Positions 14,477 through 23,119 are shown, counted from the first letter of the stretch. The stretch: 47,104 bases of DNA from an uncultured Collinsella sp. (GCA_944321445.1 CALULJ010000014.1:1-47104); one strand, 5' to 3'. Program-made: numbers and translations. Notes: a model not told the origin generated them from the letters alone.

Positions 14477-15268
14477 ATGAACAGGTCATTCGCGTATGCA
14501 CACGATGGGCGCGAAACCCGCACGCGCCCACAGCCGTCACGCCCCGCACGCACCCAGCCCTACCGTGCCGCGCGCGCCGCGCGCATGCAGCCCACGCGCA
14601 TATACCGCGGACCACATCGAAGCGCCGCCGCGGCAGATCACCGTCACCACAAGCGTCCGGGCATCCTTATCGCACTCGCTATCGCACTCGCTGCGCTTAT
14701 CGCGGCACCCGTTGCCATCGGCGCTGTCGTGCGCCTCGCCGACAGCTTTGCCGTCTCCACGCCCAGCACCGACTGGCACCAAGGCGAGCTTCCCTATCTG
14801 TACCAGCGAGATCGCACCTGGGCAGATGAGTCCTATGCCGGAGGAACCATCGCCGACAACGGCTGCGGACCCACCTGCCTTGCCATGGCGGCGATCGCGC
14901 TCACAGGGCGCACCGACCTCAGTCCGCGCGACGTCGCAGCGTTCAGCGAACAGCACGGTTTTACCGCCGACGGCATGACATCGTGGTCGCTCATGAGCGA
15001 CGGCGCCGCAATGCTGGGCCTTCGTTCGCGCGAGCTCCCTGCAAACGCAAGCGCTATCGCCGAAGCCCTCGCCGCGGGTCACCCCATCATCTGCAGCATG
15101 GGTCCCGGCGATTTCACCACCACCGGCCACTTCATCGTGCTCGCCGGAATCGCAGACGACGGCAGCCTGGAGATACGCGATCCCAACAGCCCGCTGCGCA
15201 GCATGGCGACCTGGGACATTCAGCGCGTGCTCGACCAGTGCAAGAACCTGTGGGAGCTCTCCGTGTGA
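14477..15268 (+). CDS. Membrane-anchored C39-like peptidase domain protein
   Basis: A 263-residue protein, start MNRSFAYAHDGRETRT behind AAAGGAG. A long basic cytoplasmic N-terminus (residues 1-60) precedes one membrane helix (about 62-85), leaving a roughly 175-residue domain outside. This domain has the papain-like C39 pattern: DNGCGPTCLAMAA with the catalytic Cys (about residue 133), GHFIVLAGI with the His and DPNSP with the Asp. Related C39-like (bacteriocin-peptidase-fold) proteins cleave peptides or act on the wall. It is controlled by the promoter element shared with the upstream two-component system, which ties it to that regulon. Confidence 0.85.
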   Translation: MNRSFAYAHDGRETRTRPQPSRPARTQPYRAARAARMQPTRIYRGPHRSAAAADHRHHKRPGILIALAIALAALIAAPVAIGAVVRLADSFAVSTPSTDWHQGELPYLYQRDRTWADESYAGGTIADNGCGPTCLAMAAIALTGRTDLSPRDVAAFSEQHGFTADGMTSWSLMSDGAAMLGLRSRELPANASAIAEALAAGHPIICSMGPGDFTTTGHFIVLAGIADDGSLEIRDPNSPLRSMATWDIQRVLDQCKNLWELSV

Positions 15269-15301
15269 TGCATCCCGCACTTATGAAGTGCTTGAGGCAG
15301 A

Positions 15302-15333
15302 TTGATTCTTTCTTGACTTCCCCTTCGTATGCT
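15302..15333 (+). promoter_or_regulatory. Tandem-repeat activated promoter, copy 3 (VTT protein gene)
   Basis: TTGATT (15302) and TTGACT (15313), 11 bp apart, nine bases, then TATGCT (15328-15333). Identical geometry to copies 1 and 2; the start codon is 29 nt downstream, exactly as for copy 2. Confidence 0.6.
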
Positions 15334-15362
15334 TGAGCTACCAAGCATGGAAAGGAACAACC

Positions 15363-16118
15363 ATGAGCCCTTTTGACCCCTCGACCGCAGACGTTACCTG
15401 CAGCACCCCTCTACAGCCTGCAGCCCGAACCGGAGCGGAGCGCCCCGACATCGAGCCCAGACGCGCTCGCACCATCGCGCTCGCCATCGGCGCATGCGCC
15501 CTCGTCGCGCTATGTGTCGCCTTCGGTCCCGCGCTCTGGAAGTTCTTCTCCGACGGAGCGGTCGTGCAAGCTTGGATCGCAGGCCAAGGCCCCCTGGCCC
15601 CGCTCGCCATGGCGGGATCCATCTGCGCGCAGGTCGTCATCGCCGTGCTACCCGGCGAGCCACTCGAGCTCGCCGCCGGCTATCTCTTCGGATTCTGGGG
15701 CGGCACCGCCTTGTGCCTCATCGGCGAGCTGGCGGGCACGCTCGTCGTGACCGCCCTTGTGAAAACGTTCGGCATGCGCGCCGCCCTTCTGTTCTTCTCG
15801 CGCGAAAAAATCGAATCGGTCACCTGGCTGCGCGACTCCAAGCGGCTCGAAGCGGTGATGTTCATCGTGTTTCTCATCCCCGGAACGCCAAAAGACGTGC
15901 TCACGTATGCCGCCGGCCTCACCGACTGCCCCACGGCGCGCATAGCCGCCATCACCACCGTCGCACGCATCCCCTCTGTTGTCACCTCGACACTCGCGGC
16001 GGGCTTTGCTGCACAGGGGAATTGGACGCTCACGATTGCGGTTGTCATTGCCACGGGCGTACTGGTCGCAGCCGGCGCCATCGCCTACCGTCGCCTTCAT
16101 GCAAACGGCAACGCGTAA
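15363..16118 (+). CDS. VTT-domain (TVP38/TMEM64, DedA-like) membrane protein
   Basis: A 251-residue protein, start MSPFDPSTADVTCST with AAAGGAA upstream. After a polar N-terminus, a membrane helix (about 38-58) is followed by the VTT domain: VVIAVLPGEPLELAAGYLFGFWGG, then FIVFLIPGTPKDVLTYAAGLT and TTVARIPSVVTSTLAAGF. The GEPLE and PGTPKD re-entrant motifs are family hallmarks. DedA/TVP38 proteins are linked to membrane lipid scrambling and resistance to envelope stress. Its own copy of the tandem promoter element joins it to the two-component regulon. Confidence 0.9.
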   Translation: MSPFDPSTADVTCSTPLQPAARTGAERPDIEPRRARTIALAIGACALVALCVAFGPALWKFFSDGAVVQAWIAGQGPLAPLAMAGSICAQVVIAVLPGEPLELAAGYLFGFWGGTALCLIGELAGTLVVTALVKTFGMRAALLFFSREKIESVTWLRDSKRLEAVMFIVFLIPGTPKDVLTYAAGLTDCPTARIAAITTVARIPSVVTSTLAAGFAAQGNWTLTIAVVIATGVLVAAGAIAYRRLHANGNA

Positions 16119-16241
16119 AGACGTCGCTCCCCACACCTCACCGCCGTAAACGCCGCAGCACGCAACAGCTTGCATTATTCAACGCACCCGATTATTCCGG
16201 TACACTAACGGCAACTGTCCCAAACCGGAAGGCGGAAACAC

Positions 16242-16760
16242 GTGAAGCGCTGCAACATTATCACCACAGGTGTCCTTGCGTTGGCTCTCGCCCTCCCGGT
16301 CTCCGGATGCTTCGGATTGGGCAACACCGAGTCGGACAATTTCACCGATTCCCTTTTGGACATGGCTGAAGACGCAACGAAGATCGCGGAAGACCTGCAG
16401 GACGTGGAATGGGGCAAGCTCAGTCGCGCCGTGGTGCGCAAAGCCGCCACCGGAGACGTTGTCGCAGAAATCACCGACCAACCCACCATCGAAGCGGCAT
16501 TCGAGCCACTCTCCAAGGTAAACGGTATTGCACCGAAGCCCGAGGAACCCGAAGAGTACATCATCGAGGTCTGGCAGCCCAGCACCATCAAACTGGGCGA
16601 GGACTCATCCGACACGTACGAAATCCAGGCACTCGAAGTCATCACGTACGAGGGTTCCGAGGTGGTCACGCTCACCGTGTCGCCCATCGGCCTCACCATC
16701 AACCTCGTCTCGACCGAGGACACGACGAGCGCCCTGCGCGCACTGGCAAGCGGCGAGTAG
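16242..16760 (+). CDS. Putative lipoprotein
   Basis: A 172-residue protein with a GTG start, MKRCNIITTGVLALALALP, and a lipobox VSGC around Cys23, so it should be lipidated and held on the outer face of the membrane. The mature part is acidic, with no motif I recognise (EEYIIEVWQPSTIKL and YEIQALEVITYEG suggest beta strands). GGAAGG lies about 10 nt upstream. It is followed 41 nt later by the DUF2200 gene, with which it may be cotranscribed. Confidence 0.75.
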   Translation: MKRCNIITTGVLALALALPVSGCFGLGNTESDNFTDSLLDMAEDATKIAEDLQDVEWGKLSRAVVRKAATGDVVAEITDQPTIEAAFEPLSKVNGIAPKPEEPEEYIIEVWQPSTIKLGEDSSDTYEIQALEVITYEGSEVVTLTVSPIGLTINLVSTEDTTSALRALASGE

Positions 16761-16801
16761 CTTTTGCGGGCCTCGCCAAGCGACGCATACAAGGAGGCAC
16801 C

Positions 16802-17152
16802 ATGCCGCGCAAGCCAATTGCCCAGCTCTCGTTTTCCCGAATCTACCCCTTGCTTGTGCAGAAAGCCGAACGCAAAGGTCGTACGCGCGAGGAAGTCGAC
16901 ACCGTTACCTGCTGGCTCACCGGATACGACCGCGACAGCCTCGAGCGCCAAATCGCGCGCGACGTTACCTACGAGACCCTCTTTGCTGAAGCTCCATGCC
17001 TGAACCCCAACCGCACGCTCATCACCGGCAAGATCTGCGGCATCGACGTCGCCACCATCGAGGACCCCATCGAGCAAAATGCGCGCTATCTCGATATACT
17101 CGTGGACGAGCTCGCCCGCGGCAAGGCGCTCGAAAAGATTCTTCGTACCTAG
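16802..17152 (+). CDS. DUF2200 family protein
   Basis: A 116-residue cytoplasmic protein, start MPRKPIAQLSFSRIYPLL with a perfect AAGGAGG upstream. The sequence matches the DUF2200 (YjdM-like small protein) pattern along its length: VQKAERKGRTREEVDTVTCW, LTGYD, APCLNPNRTLITGKICG and RYLDILVDELARGKALEKIL. The length is normal. Family function is unknown. It ends three bases before the stop of the convergent esterase gene. Confidence 0.9.
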   Translation: MPRKPIAQLSFSRIYPLLVQKAERKGRTREEVDTVTCWLTGYDRDSLERQIARDVTYETLFAEAPCLNPNRTLITGKICGIDVATIEDPIEQNARYLDILVDELARGKALEKILRT

Positions 17153-17155
17153 GGG

Positions 17156-17836
17156 CTAGCGCCCCTGCAACAGGTGCGCTTCCAGCGCGGCAATACCCTC
17201 GTCAAAACGCTCGCGATGGTGCTGCATGTGGTTGCCCGGCCCCAGGGAAACATCGACCGCGCAGCTGCGATCGCGCAAGATCTCGGCGCAGGCATTCATG
17301 TCGTCTTGCACGGTCCGCATGACGGGCGCGCCCGCTTTGGGCTCCTTCTTGCCCAGCGAGAAAAAGGCGTAACGACCGGCGCCTTCGAACGGAGCCGCGC
17401 GCAGATAGTCCACCCATCCCGGATACCACAGCGATCCGGACAGGCAGGCACAGGCAGAAAAGATGCGATCGCCCGTGAATGCAAACAGTGCAAACAGCCC
17501 ACCCAGCGAATACCCGCAGATGGCCCGGCGCGCTGGCCGATGTGCGCCCATCTGCGCCTCGACCAGGGGAACGATCGTCTCGCGCATATCGAGAAACGTC
17601 GCTGCGGCACTTCCTCCAAACGGTGCGCCACCACGGCGCGGACACGGCGCCTTCCAGGGTGTAAGGCTATCGTTCCAGTCGCGCACCGGCACCCTCACGA
17701 TGGTACAGGCACGCCCTTCAGACAGCGCCCCCACCCCCATGGGATGGTCTGTCGAGTCGATCACATAGATGACCGGAGAAGCGTCCCCCGCCGCGCCTCG
17801 AAATACCTCCACGTTGGCGATGTCGATATACCCCAT
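17156..17836 (-). CDS. Alpha/beta-hydrolase, putative esterase
   Basis: A 226-residue protein starting MGYIDIANVEVFRGAAG at 17836; GGGGTG is upstream. The nucleophile elbow GYSLGGLFALFAF lies near residue 108, in the esterase-D/Fes-type arrangement (CGYSLGG after a predicted strand). A plausible catalytic His is in GPGNHMQHHRERF near residue 205. No signal peptide is seen, so it acts in the cytoplasm. Substrate unknown. It converges on the DUF2200 gene. Confidence 0.85.
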   Translation of the reverse strand: MGYIDIANVEVFRGAAGDASPVIYVIDSTDHPMGVGALSEGRACTIVRVPVRDWNDSLTPWKAPCPRRGGAPFGGSAAATFLDMRETIVPLVEAQMGAHRPARRAICGYSLGGLFALFAFTGDRIFSACACLSGSLWYPGWVDYLRAAPFEGAGRYAFFSLGKKEPKAGAPVMRTVQDDMNACAEILRDRSCAVDVSLGPGNHMQHHRERFDEGIAALEAHLLQGR

Positions 17837-17887
17837 GACGATTCACCCCGCTGAACCCTTTGATGCCGCAATGAATAAGGCGGAAAC

Positions 17888-18328
17888 CTAGCTTTGGGAA
17901 CGGTCGCGTGCGGCGCGTGCCCCTTTCGCCACCAGCGTCGCCGTGCCCCGCGCCGCCGCGACGACACCGCGCCCTGCCAGCGAGCACGCTTTTTTTGCCA
18001 CCACCGGTGCCTCTTTAGCCGCCGCTCGCGCCGCGCGGCCCGCCTGATCTTTGGCAACCTCTCCCATCTTTTGAGCAGCAGCTTCAAGGCGCTGTTCGAC
18101 ATGCGAGGGATCGCGTCCCGTGAAGTTTCGCTGGCCGCGGCTTGCCAAAGCGGCACCGCCGGCAATAGCCGCCACACCGGGACCGGGCAGTATGCACATG
18201 GGCACACCCGCGACGGCAAGCGCTGTGCCAACGACCATCTGCGCGGCCCCCTTGACCTTCCGCCCGGCAGGAACAGGGCTCCGCGAATCCGACGCTGCCG
18301 GACTCTCCTTATGCTTGCGGCCTTTCAT
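17888..18328 (-). CDS. PGPGW-like hypothetical membrane protein
   Basis: A 146-residue protein, start MKGRKHKESPAASDSRS. A hydrophobic hairpin around residues 30-63 contains VPMCILPGPGVAAIAGG, which resembles the PGPG(W) membrane family, followed by an alanine- and lysine-rich helical tail (LEAAAQKMGEVAKDQAGRAA), possibly amphipathic. Function unknown. No clear ribosome site stands out. It lies just upstream of the esterase gene in the same direction. Confidence 0.6.
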   Translation of the reverse strand: MKGRKHKESPAASDSRSPVPAGRKVKGAAQMVVGTALAVAGVPMCILPGPGVAAIAGGAALASRGQRNFTGRDPSHVEQRLEAAAQKMGEVAKDQAGRAARAAAKEAPVVAKKACSLAGRGVVAAARGTATLVAKGARAARDRSQS

Positions 18329-18464
18329 GGTGCGTCCCCCTCATTCGGCGCAGCGATACGGTTGATGTCCGTATACCCATAGCGGCATGATGTCGAACGG
18401 CGTCCACCGAATCATCCAGGAAACGTAAGGTTGGCGTAAGGCGGCACTGCCTCCGGCACAACGT

Positions 18465-19052
18465 TTACCGTTTTGCCTGCTTGGCCGCACGGCGCTCATC
18501 ACGCAGGCGGATGCGGTCGAGCGCGGCCTCGGCAGCGGAGAAGCGGCAACCGCAGTAGTTCTGCCGATACATCCCCAGCTCACGCGAACGGCGCGTGGCC
18601 TCGGGATACCAGGGGCGAAAATCGCGGATGACCGGCGTGAGCCCGTGCGCAGCAGCCAGGCGCGTCAGCACGTCGTTGCAGGTCTCGAACAGCTGATAGG
18701 GCGAGACGGCGAGCGTCGTGGCGATGTGGCCGAACCCCTCGGCCTCGGCCACGCGCACGGCCTCCGCCAAGCGCAACCCGTAGCACGCCCGGCAGCGGCG
18801 CTCGCGTTCGTGCGCGCCGATGGGCGCCACGCTGTGCTCCCAAGCGGCGTAGTCCTCGTGAGCCTCAATCAGGGGAATATCCATCATCGCAGTCCAGCGG
18901 CGCAGCTCCTCCAGGCGCCGGCCGTGCTCGTCAGCGGGTTGGATGTTGGGATTCGTCCAGCAGATGATGGGCTCGAATCCCTCTTCGACCAGCATGCGAA
19001 CGGGCTCCAGCGAGCACGGTGCGCAGCAAGCGTGCAACAGCAGTCGGGTCAC
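18465..19052 (-). CDS. queH: Epoxyqueuosine reductase QueH
   Basis: A 195-residue protein of the DUF208/QueH family, which performs the last step of queuosine synthesis (epoxyqueuosine to queuosine in tRNA) and is the non-homologous alternative to QueG. The GTG start at 19052 (MTRLLLHACCAPCSLEP) is preceded by GAGGGGG and overlaps the stop of the preceding metalloprotease gene (GTGA). Conserved cysteines for the iron-sulfur and metal sites are visible: HACCAPC, RCRACYGLRL and NYCGCRFS. TLAVSPYQ is also typical. Confidence 0.92.
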   Translation of the reverse strand: MTRLLLHACCAPCSLEPVRMLVEEGFEPIICWTNPNIQPADEHGRRLEELRRWTAMMDIPLIEAHEDYAAWEHSVAPIGAHERERRCRACYGLRLAEAVRVAEAEGFGHIATTLAVSPYQLFETCNDVLTRLAAAHGLTPVIRDFRPWYPEATRRSRELGMYRQNYCGCRFSAAEAALDRIRLRDERRAAKQAKR

Positions 19053-19720
19053 CGGCGACCATCCCCCTCGGCGTCCGCATCGGAACTCGGTGCCCCGTCG
19101 TCCGCGCCGTAGAACTGAACGCCCCACGTGCAATCCTCGCAGTGCGTGATGCGCGCGTCACCGAGAATGGCCGCCGCATAGCACCAGTCGCCCGTGCACC
19201 CCGACAGGTGCGCCACGGCAACGACAGAGCCCAGAAGCGGCCACCCGCTGATGGTGCCCACCGCAAGCGCCACCGCCGTTACGACAAATGTCGGCGCGAG
19301 CGCGATCACCAGATACTGCCGACGCGTGTACACGATGCCCTCGGCGCAGGCATAGAGCATGCCCGCCTTCCAGTTGGCACCGAACGTCACACGCGCGCCC
19401 GCCGGGGCAAACAGTTTGAAGAACAGGCCGTGCACGAGCTCATGCGCAGCCAGCGATACGAATATGGCCACGGCACCCATGGCGAACCACAGGGTGCTCG
19501 GCCCAAGAAAACCCAGATGAGGACCTTTGCCCTCCACCATCACGGCGGCGAGCTCCGATCCCGGCAATCCCAGCATTTCGGGCGCCCCCAGCAAAAACCA
19601 AAGCGCACCCGCCACGATGCCGACCACGAACACGATGACCGAAAGGCGCGTCATGCGCTGCAAGAACGCCTTGTCCTCGAACGTGTGGATGTCAGATATC
19701 TTCTTCATGGCAACCATCAT
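19049..19720 (-). CDS. DUF3267-type membrane metalloprotease
   Basis: About 223 residues. AUG codons at 19720, 19717 and 19708 are possible starts; I chose 19720 because GAGGG lies eight bases upstream, and MKKISDIHTFED follows. Four to five membrane helices surround the zinc motif HELVHG (HExxH), with NWKAGMLYACAEGIVYTRRQYLVIALAP after it, which is the DUF3267 (putative zincin peptidase) layout. The second ligand region reads CTGDWCYAA. Substrate unknown. It is translationally coupled to queH, though no functional link is evident. Confidence 0.85.
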   Translation of the reverse strand: MMVAMKKISDIHTFEDKAFLQRMTRLSVIVFVVGIVAGALWFLLGAPEMLGLPGSELAAVMVEGKGPHLGFLGPSTLWFAMGAVAIFVSLAAHELVHGLFFKLFAPAGARVTFGANWKAGMLYACAEGIVYTRRQYLVIALAPTFVVTAVALAVGTISGWPLLGSVVAVAHLSGCTGDWCYAAAILGDARITHCEDCTWGVQFYGADDGAPSSDADAEGDGRR

Positions 19721-19926
19721 ACTCGATTCCCTCATATCGGCGAAAACGGCGTCGCGGAAATGACCCACCTATAAGGCATATTGGCCTCTTGCCCTTGGTC
19801 GTTTTTCGCATGTCGAGGCCTGCCAGCGCTGCAGCTTGTGCGCTATGCAATAATGAGAGGCTGCATTGCGGGCGCAACGCCGATGCGCTCGTAAACCATA
19901 AACAACCAAGACCAGGGAGTTGTGCT

Positions 19927-21990
19927 ATGGCACGCAAACTCAGCAAAGATTCCCGCCCCGCGTGGCCGCACCGCGCCGTCGTCACCGCCGGCATGCCGTA
20001 CGGCAACAAGAACCTGCACTTCGGACACGTGGGCGGCGTGTTCGTCCCCGCCGACTTCTTCGCGCGCTTCCTGCGCGACCGCCTAGGCAAGCAGAACGTG
20101 ATCTTCGTCTCGGGTACCGACTGCTACGGCTCCCCCATCATGGAGGGTCACCGCAAGCTCATCGAGTCGTGCGGCTCGGACTGCACCCTCACCGACTACG
20201 TACAGGCAAACCACGACCTGCAGCAGACCACGATCGACGGCTTCGAGATGCAGCTCGACCTGTTCGGCGGCTCCGCGCTGCCGCCCGCGGCCCCCATCCA
20301 CAACCAGATGACCGCCGAGGTCATTCAGCGGCTGAACGAGCAGGGTGTGCTCCACAAGCGCGCGACCAAGCAGTTCTACGATGTCAAGGCCGGCCAGTTC
20401 CTGAACGGCCGCCAGGTCATCGGCCGCTGCCCCATCCAGGGCTGCAAATCCGAGAAGGCCTACGCCGACGAGTGCGACCTCGGGCACCAGTACGAGCCCG
20501 AGGAGCTCATCGCGCCCAAGTCCGCCCTCACCGGCGAGATGCCTGAGCTGCGCCCTGTGGATAACATCTACTTCGACCTGCCGGCCTACCTCGACTTCCT
20601 GAAGGACTACACCGCCAAGCTCGAAGCCGACGAGACCGTGCGCCCCGTGGTGAGGAAGACCATGGAGGAGTGGCTGCTGCCCGCGCAGATCTACATCCAA
20701 GTGAAGTTCCGCGAGGCCTTCGACGCCATTGAGGACCAGCTGCCCGCCCACACCGTCACCGAGGCCGAGGGCAACAAGAGCTCCTTTACCGTCACCTTCC
20801 CCAGCTGGGAGGAGCGCGATGCGGCACACGAGGTGCTCGCTGCAGGTGGCGTGCGCTTCCGCTCCGGCAAGGCGCTCGTGCCCTTCCGCATCACCGGCAA
20901 CATCGAGTGGGGCGTGCCCGTGCCCGACGAGTGCGGCTGTTCCGGCCTCACCTGCTGGGTGTGGCCCGAGAGCCTGTGGGCGCCTATCAGCTTCACGCGC
21001 ACGGTCCTTGCTGAGGCCGAGGCCGCGGGTACTCCCGAGCGCTACGCCAGTGCCGACTGGCACGATTGGTGGTGCAGCCCCGATGCGCACGCCTACCAGT
21101 TCATCGGCCAGGACAACATCTACTTCTACGGCATCGCGCAGACGGCGCTGTGGGAGGCCCTCGGCTGCCATATGGAGCAGTCGACGCTCGTGGCCAACTA
21201 CCATGTTCTCTACATGGGCAAAAAGGCGAGCTCCAGCTCCCAGACCCCGCCGCCGCCCGCCTCGGAGCTGCTCGAGCACTACACCGCCGAGCAGCTGCGC
21301 GCGCACTTCCTGTCGCTCGGCCTGGGCGAAAAGCCGGTGAGCTTCTCGCCGAAGGCCTACGACACGCGCGAGACCGGCAAGAACCCCGACGGCACCCCGC
21401 TGCTCGCGCGCGACGACAAGCGCGTCATCGATCCGGTGCTGAAGGAGGGTGCGCTGCTCACCGGCGTGTTCAACCGCCTTGCGCGCTCCTGCTTCTACGG
21501 CGTGGCGCCCAAGGAGGGCGACGAGGCCGCATACCGCAGCGGCTGCATCCCCGCAGGAGCTCCCGATGCCGATGTGATCGACGCCTCTGAGCAGGCCATC
21601 CTTGCATTCGAGCAGGCCATGCACACCTTCGAGTTCCATCATGCGCTCGGCGTGTGCGACACCTATCTGCGCGCCGCCAACAAGCGCTGGAGCGATGCAA
21701 GCAAGGCCGCCAAAAACGCCGGGAACGACGCCGCGATGGCGCAGGCACTCGTCAACGCCTTCCACGAGCTGCGCGTGGCGACCGTCCTCATGCACGGCAT
21801 CGTGCCCGCGGGCTGCGAGCTCATCTGCGAGCACTTTGCCATCGATCCGGATGTCTTCTTCTCGTGGGAGCACATCTTCGATACCTGCGATGCGCTGGTC
21901 GAAGGCCTGGGCGAGCAGCCCGGCACGCACGCCGTGGTCCCGCTGCCGCCGCGCTTCGATTTCTTCCGCAAGCACCCGAGCCAAGAATAG
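19927..21990 (+). CDS. Methionyl-tRNA synthetase-like class I tRNA ligase
   Basis: A 687-residue protein, ATG 19927 with GGGAG upstream. The MetRS layout is recognisable: N-terminal AVVTAGMPYGNKNLHFGH with HFGH as the HIGH motif, a zinc-type cysteine cluster (CPIQGCKSEKAYADECDLGH), NIEWGVPVPDE, VWPESLWAPISFTR, IGQDNIYFYGI and a helical anticodon-binding domain. However, the KMSKS loop reads KKASSSS (residues 432-438), the usual FGKD-type motif is IGQD, and VxGTDEHG is VSGTDCYG. MetRS charges tRNA-Met in the cytoplasm; the motif changes mean this may be a divergent MetRS or a paralog. A second metG elsewhere in the genome would settle it. Confidence 0.8.
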   Translation: MARKLSKDSRPAWPHRAVVTAGMPYGNKNLHFGHVGGVFVPADFFARFLRDRLGKQNVIFVSGTDCYGSPIMEGHRKLIESCGSDCTLTDYVQANHDLQQTTIDGFEMQLDLFGGSALPPAAPIHNQMTAEVIQRLNEQGVLHKRATKQFYDVKAGQFLNGRQVIGRCPIQGCKSEKAYADECDLGHQYEPEELIAPKSALTGEMPELRPVDNIYFDLPAYLDFLKDYTAKLEADETVRPVVRKTMEEWLLPAQIYIQVKFREAFDAIEDQLPAHTVTEAEGNKSSFTVTFPSWEERDAAHEVLAAGGVRFRSGKALVPFRITGNIEWGVPVPDECGCSGLTCWVWPESLWAPISFTRTVLAEAEAAGTPERYASADWHDWWCSPDAHAYQFIGQDNIYFYGIAQTALWEALGCHMEQSTLVANYHVLYMGKKASSSSQTPPPPASELLEHYTAEQLRAHFLSLGLGEKPVSFSPKAYDTRETGKNPDGTPLLARDDKRVIDPVLKEGALLTGVFNRLARSCFYGVAPKEGDEAAYRSGCIPAGAPDADVIDASEQAILAFEQAMHTFEFHHALGVCDTYLRAANKRWSDASKAAKNAGNDAAMAQALVNAFHELRVATVLMHGIVPAGCELICEHFAIDPDVFFSWEHIFDTCDALVEGLGEQPGTHAVVPLPPRFDFFRKHPSQE

Positions 21991-21999
21991 GCTCTCGAG

Positions 22000-22098
22000 C
22001 TTCCCGGGTCGCCCGGTGCGGCTCCCCTCCGCAAAGCGATCGTCGCTTCGTTCCTCAAACGCTTCGCGGAGGGGAGCCGGCACCGGGCGACCCAAGAA
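22000..22098. repeat. Long intergenic palindrome (arms about 32 bp)
   Basis: Left arm 22000-22032 and right arm 22066-22098 pair almost completely (CGGGTCGCCCGGTGC... against ...CACCGGGCGACCC), with one extra base and one or two mismatches. The 33-nt loop contains its own AAGCGA-TCG-TCGCTT hairpin. It starts 10 nt after the tRNA ligase stop, so it may act as its terminator, but the arms are much longer than needed. Other long palindromes with unrelated sequence lie at 23120, 30436 and 45941. Confidence 0.75.
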
Positions 22099-22516
22099 GC
22101 AAGCGCCGTATTGGCGTGGATGATGACTCCAGGCTGGGGTTGTTGTTGGAACTCGTTCCGGGATGCAGGGTTCTCCTGTGTCCCGTTTTTTATGCGGATT
22201 CGCTTTAGAGGCAGAATGATGGTGGATTGTTGCAGGTTTTTGCGGCTTATAGACTCGTGCAGATTCAAGTCCCACCAAACGACATCTGACTCGCACGAGC
22301 CAACTGGGATTTTACCGTTCCTGCCTAACCACTCGGATGGCATCTCTATCGAGGTCGAAAACGAGGTGTTGACAAGTTGCAAAAACCTGCATTTTTCGAG
22401 CGCCTCGCTGCCTCGACATGCTCGCAACACCTTGTAGCGTCCCGATAAGTTTGCAATTGAATAACAGCAGGCTTTGGGGCATAATTTCTTGGTTTTCTGA
22501 CAGGAAGGGATTCGTG
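22099..22516. other. Non-coding stretch with long-range inverted repeat before the GNAT gene
   Basis: About 420 bp with no supported gene. TGCAGGTTTTTGC (22231-22243) pairs with GCAAAAACCTGCA (22379-22391), and between them CTCGTGC pairs with GCACGAG, so the transcript could form a branched structure. Composition is more AT-rich than the genes on either side. A TTCAAGTCC sequence resembles a tRNA T-loop but no stem forms. Confidence 0.4.
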
Positions 22517-23074
22517 ATGACCCAGCAGCTGCATATGCGCCTTGCGCGCGCCGATGAGGCACCTCGTGTGATGGAGATTCTCGAAGACGGGAAGCGCTCC
22601 ATCGCTCGGTTTGGCATCGAGCAGTGGCAGCATGGGTATCCCAATCTCGACGCAGTCGAGCGCGATATCGAAGCGAACGCCTGCCATGTCGCCGAAGATG
22701 CTGATGGCGCGCTGCTTGGGTCGCTGGCGCTGCTAGGCGGCATCGATGCCGAGTATTGCCGCGCACAGGTGGGATGGCTCACCGACAACCCGTTCGAAGG
22801 TGAGGGCACAGCCCCCTACCTCGCCATTCATCGCTGCGCCACTGCCGCCGAGGCGCTCGAGCGCGGCGTCATGGGCTTCATGTTCCGCGAGGCGGAATCA
22901 ATCACGCGCATGCACGGCCTGAAGAGTATCCGCATCGATACGCACCCCGGTAACGTCGCCATGCGCGCATTCCTCGCCAAACAGGGTTTCACCGAGCTCT
23001 CCCCCTTCGAGCTCACGCAGAAAGGTGACCAGGAGACCGACCTCACGCGCATCGCCTACGAGAAGCTCGTCTAA
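22517..23074 (+). CDS. GNAT-family N-acetyltransferase
   Basis: A 185-residue protein, start MTQQLHMRLARADEAPRV with AGGAAGGG nine bases upstream. The GNAT fold is recognisable from the N-terminal beta1-alpha1-alpha2 pattern (MRLARADEAPRVMEILEDG), a central strand (GALLGSLALLGGID) and the C-terminal IRIDTHPGNVAMRAFLAKQGFTE, in which the HPGNVAMRAFL element is typical. The classic Q/RxxGxG/A acetyl-CoA loop is unclear (ATAAEALERGVMG). Acetyl-acceptor unknown. It stands alone between two palindromic elements. Confidence 0.85.
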   Translation: MTQQLHMRLARADEAPRVMEILEDGKRSIARFGIEQWQHGYPNLDAVERDIEANACHVAEDADGALLGSLALLGGIDAEYCRAQVGWLTDNPFEGEGTAPYLAIHRCATAAEALERGVMGFMFREAESITRMHGLKSIRIDTHPGNVAMRAFLAKQGFTELSPFELTQKGDQETDLTRIAYEKLV

Positions 23075-23119
23075 AACCCAAGCGGATAGTCGGCGACCCC
23101 GCTCCCCTTGCACTTCTTT

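Noticed and set aside
22250..22280. tRNA-like T-loop (TTCAAGTCC)
   Set aside because: Flanking bases cannot form the T-stem or an acceptor stem; no anticodon arm.
20083..22296. Very long minus-strand open frame of 737 codons
   Set aside because: It lies antisense to the tRNA ligase gene and is a by-product of high GC3; no family motif and no ribosome site.
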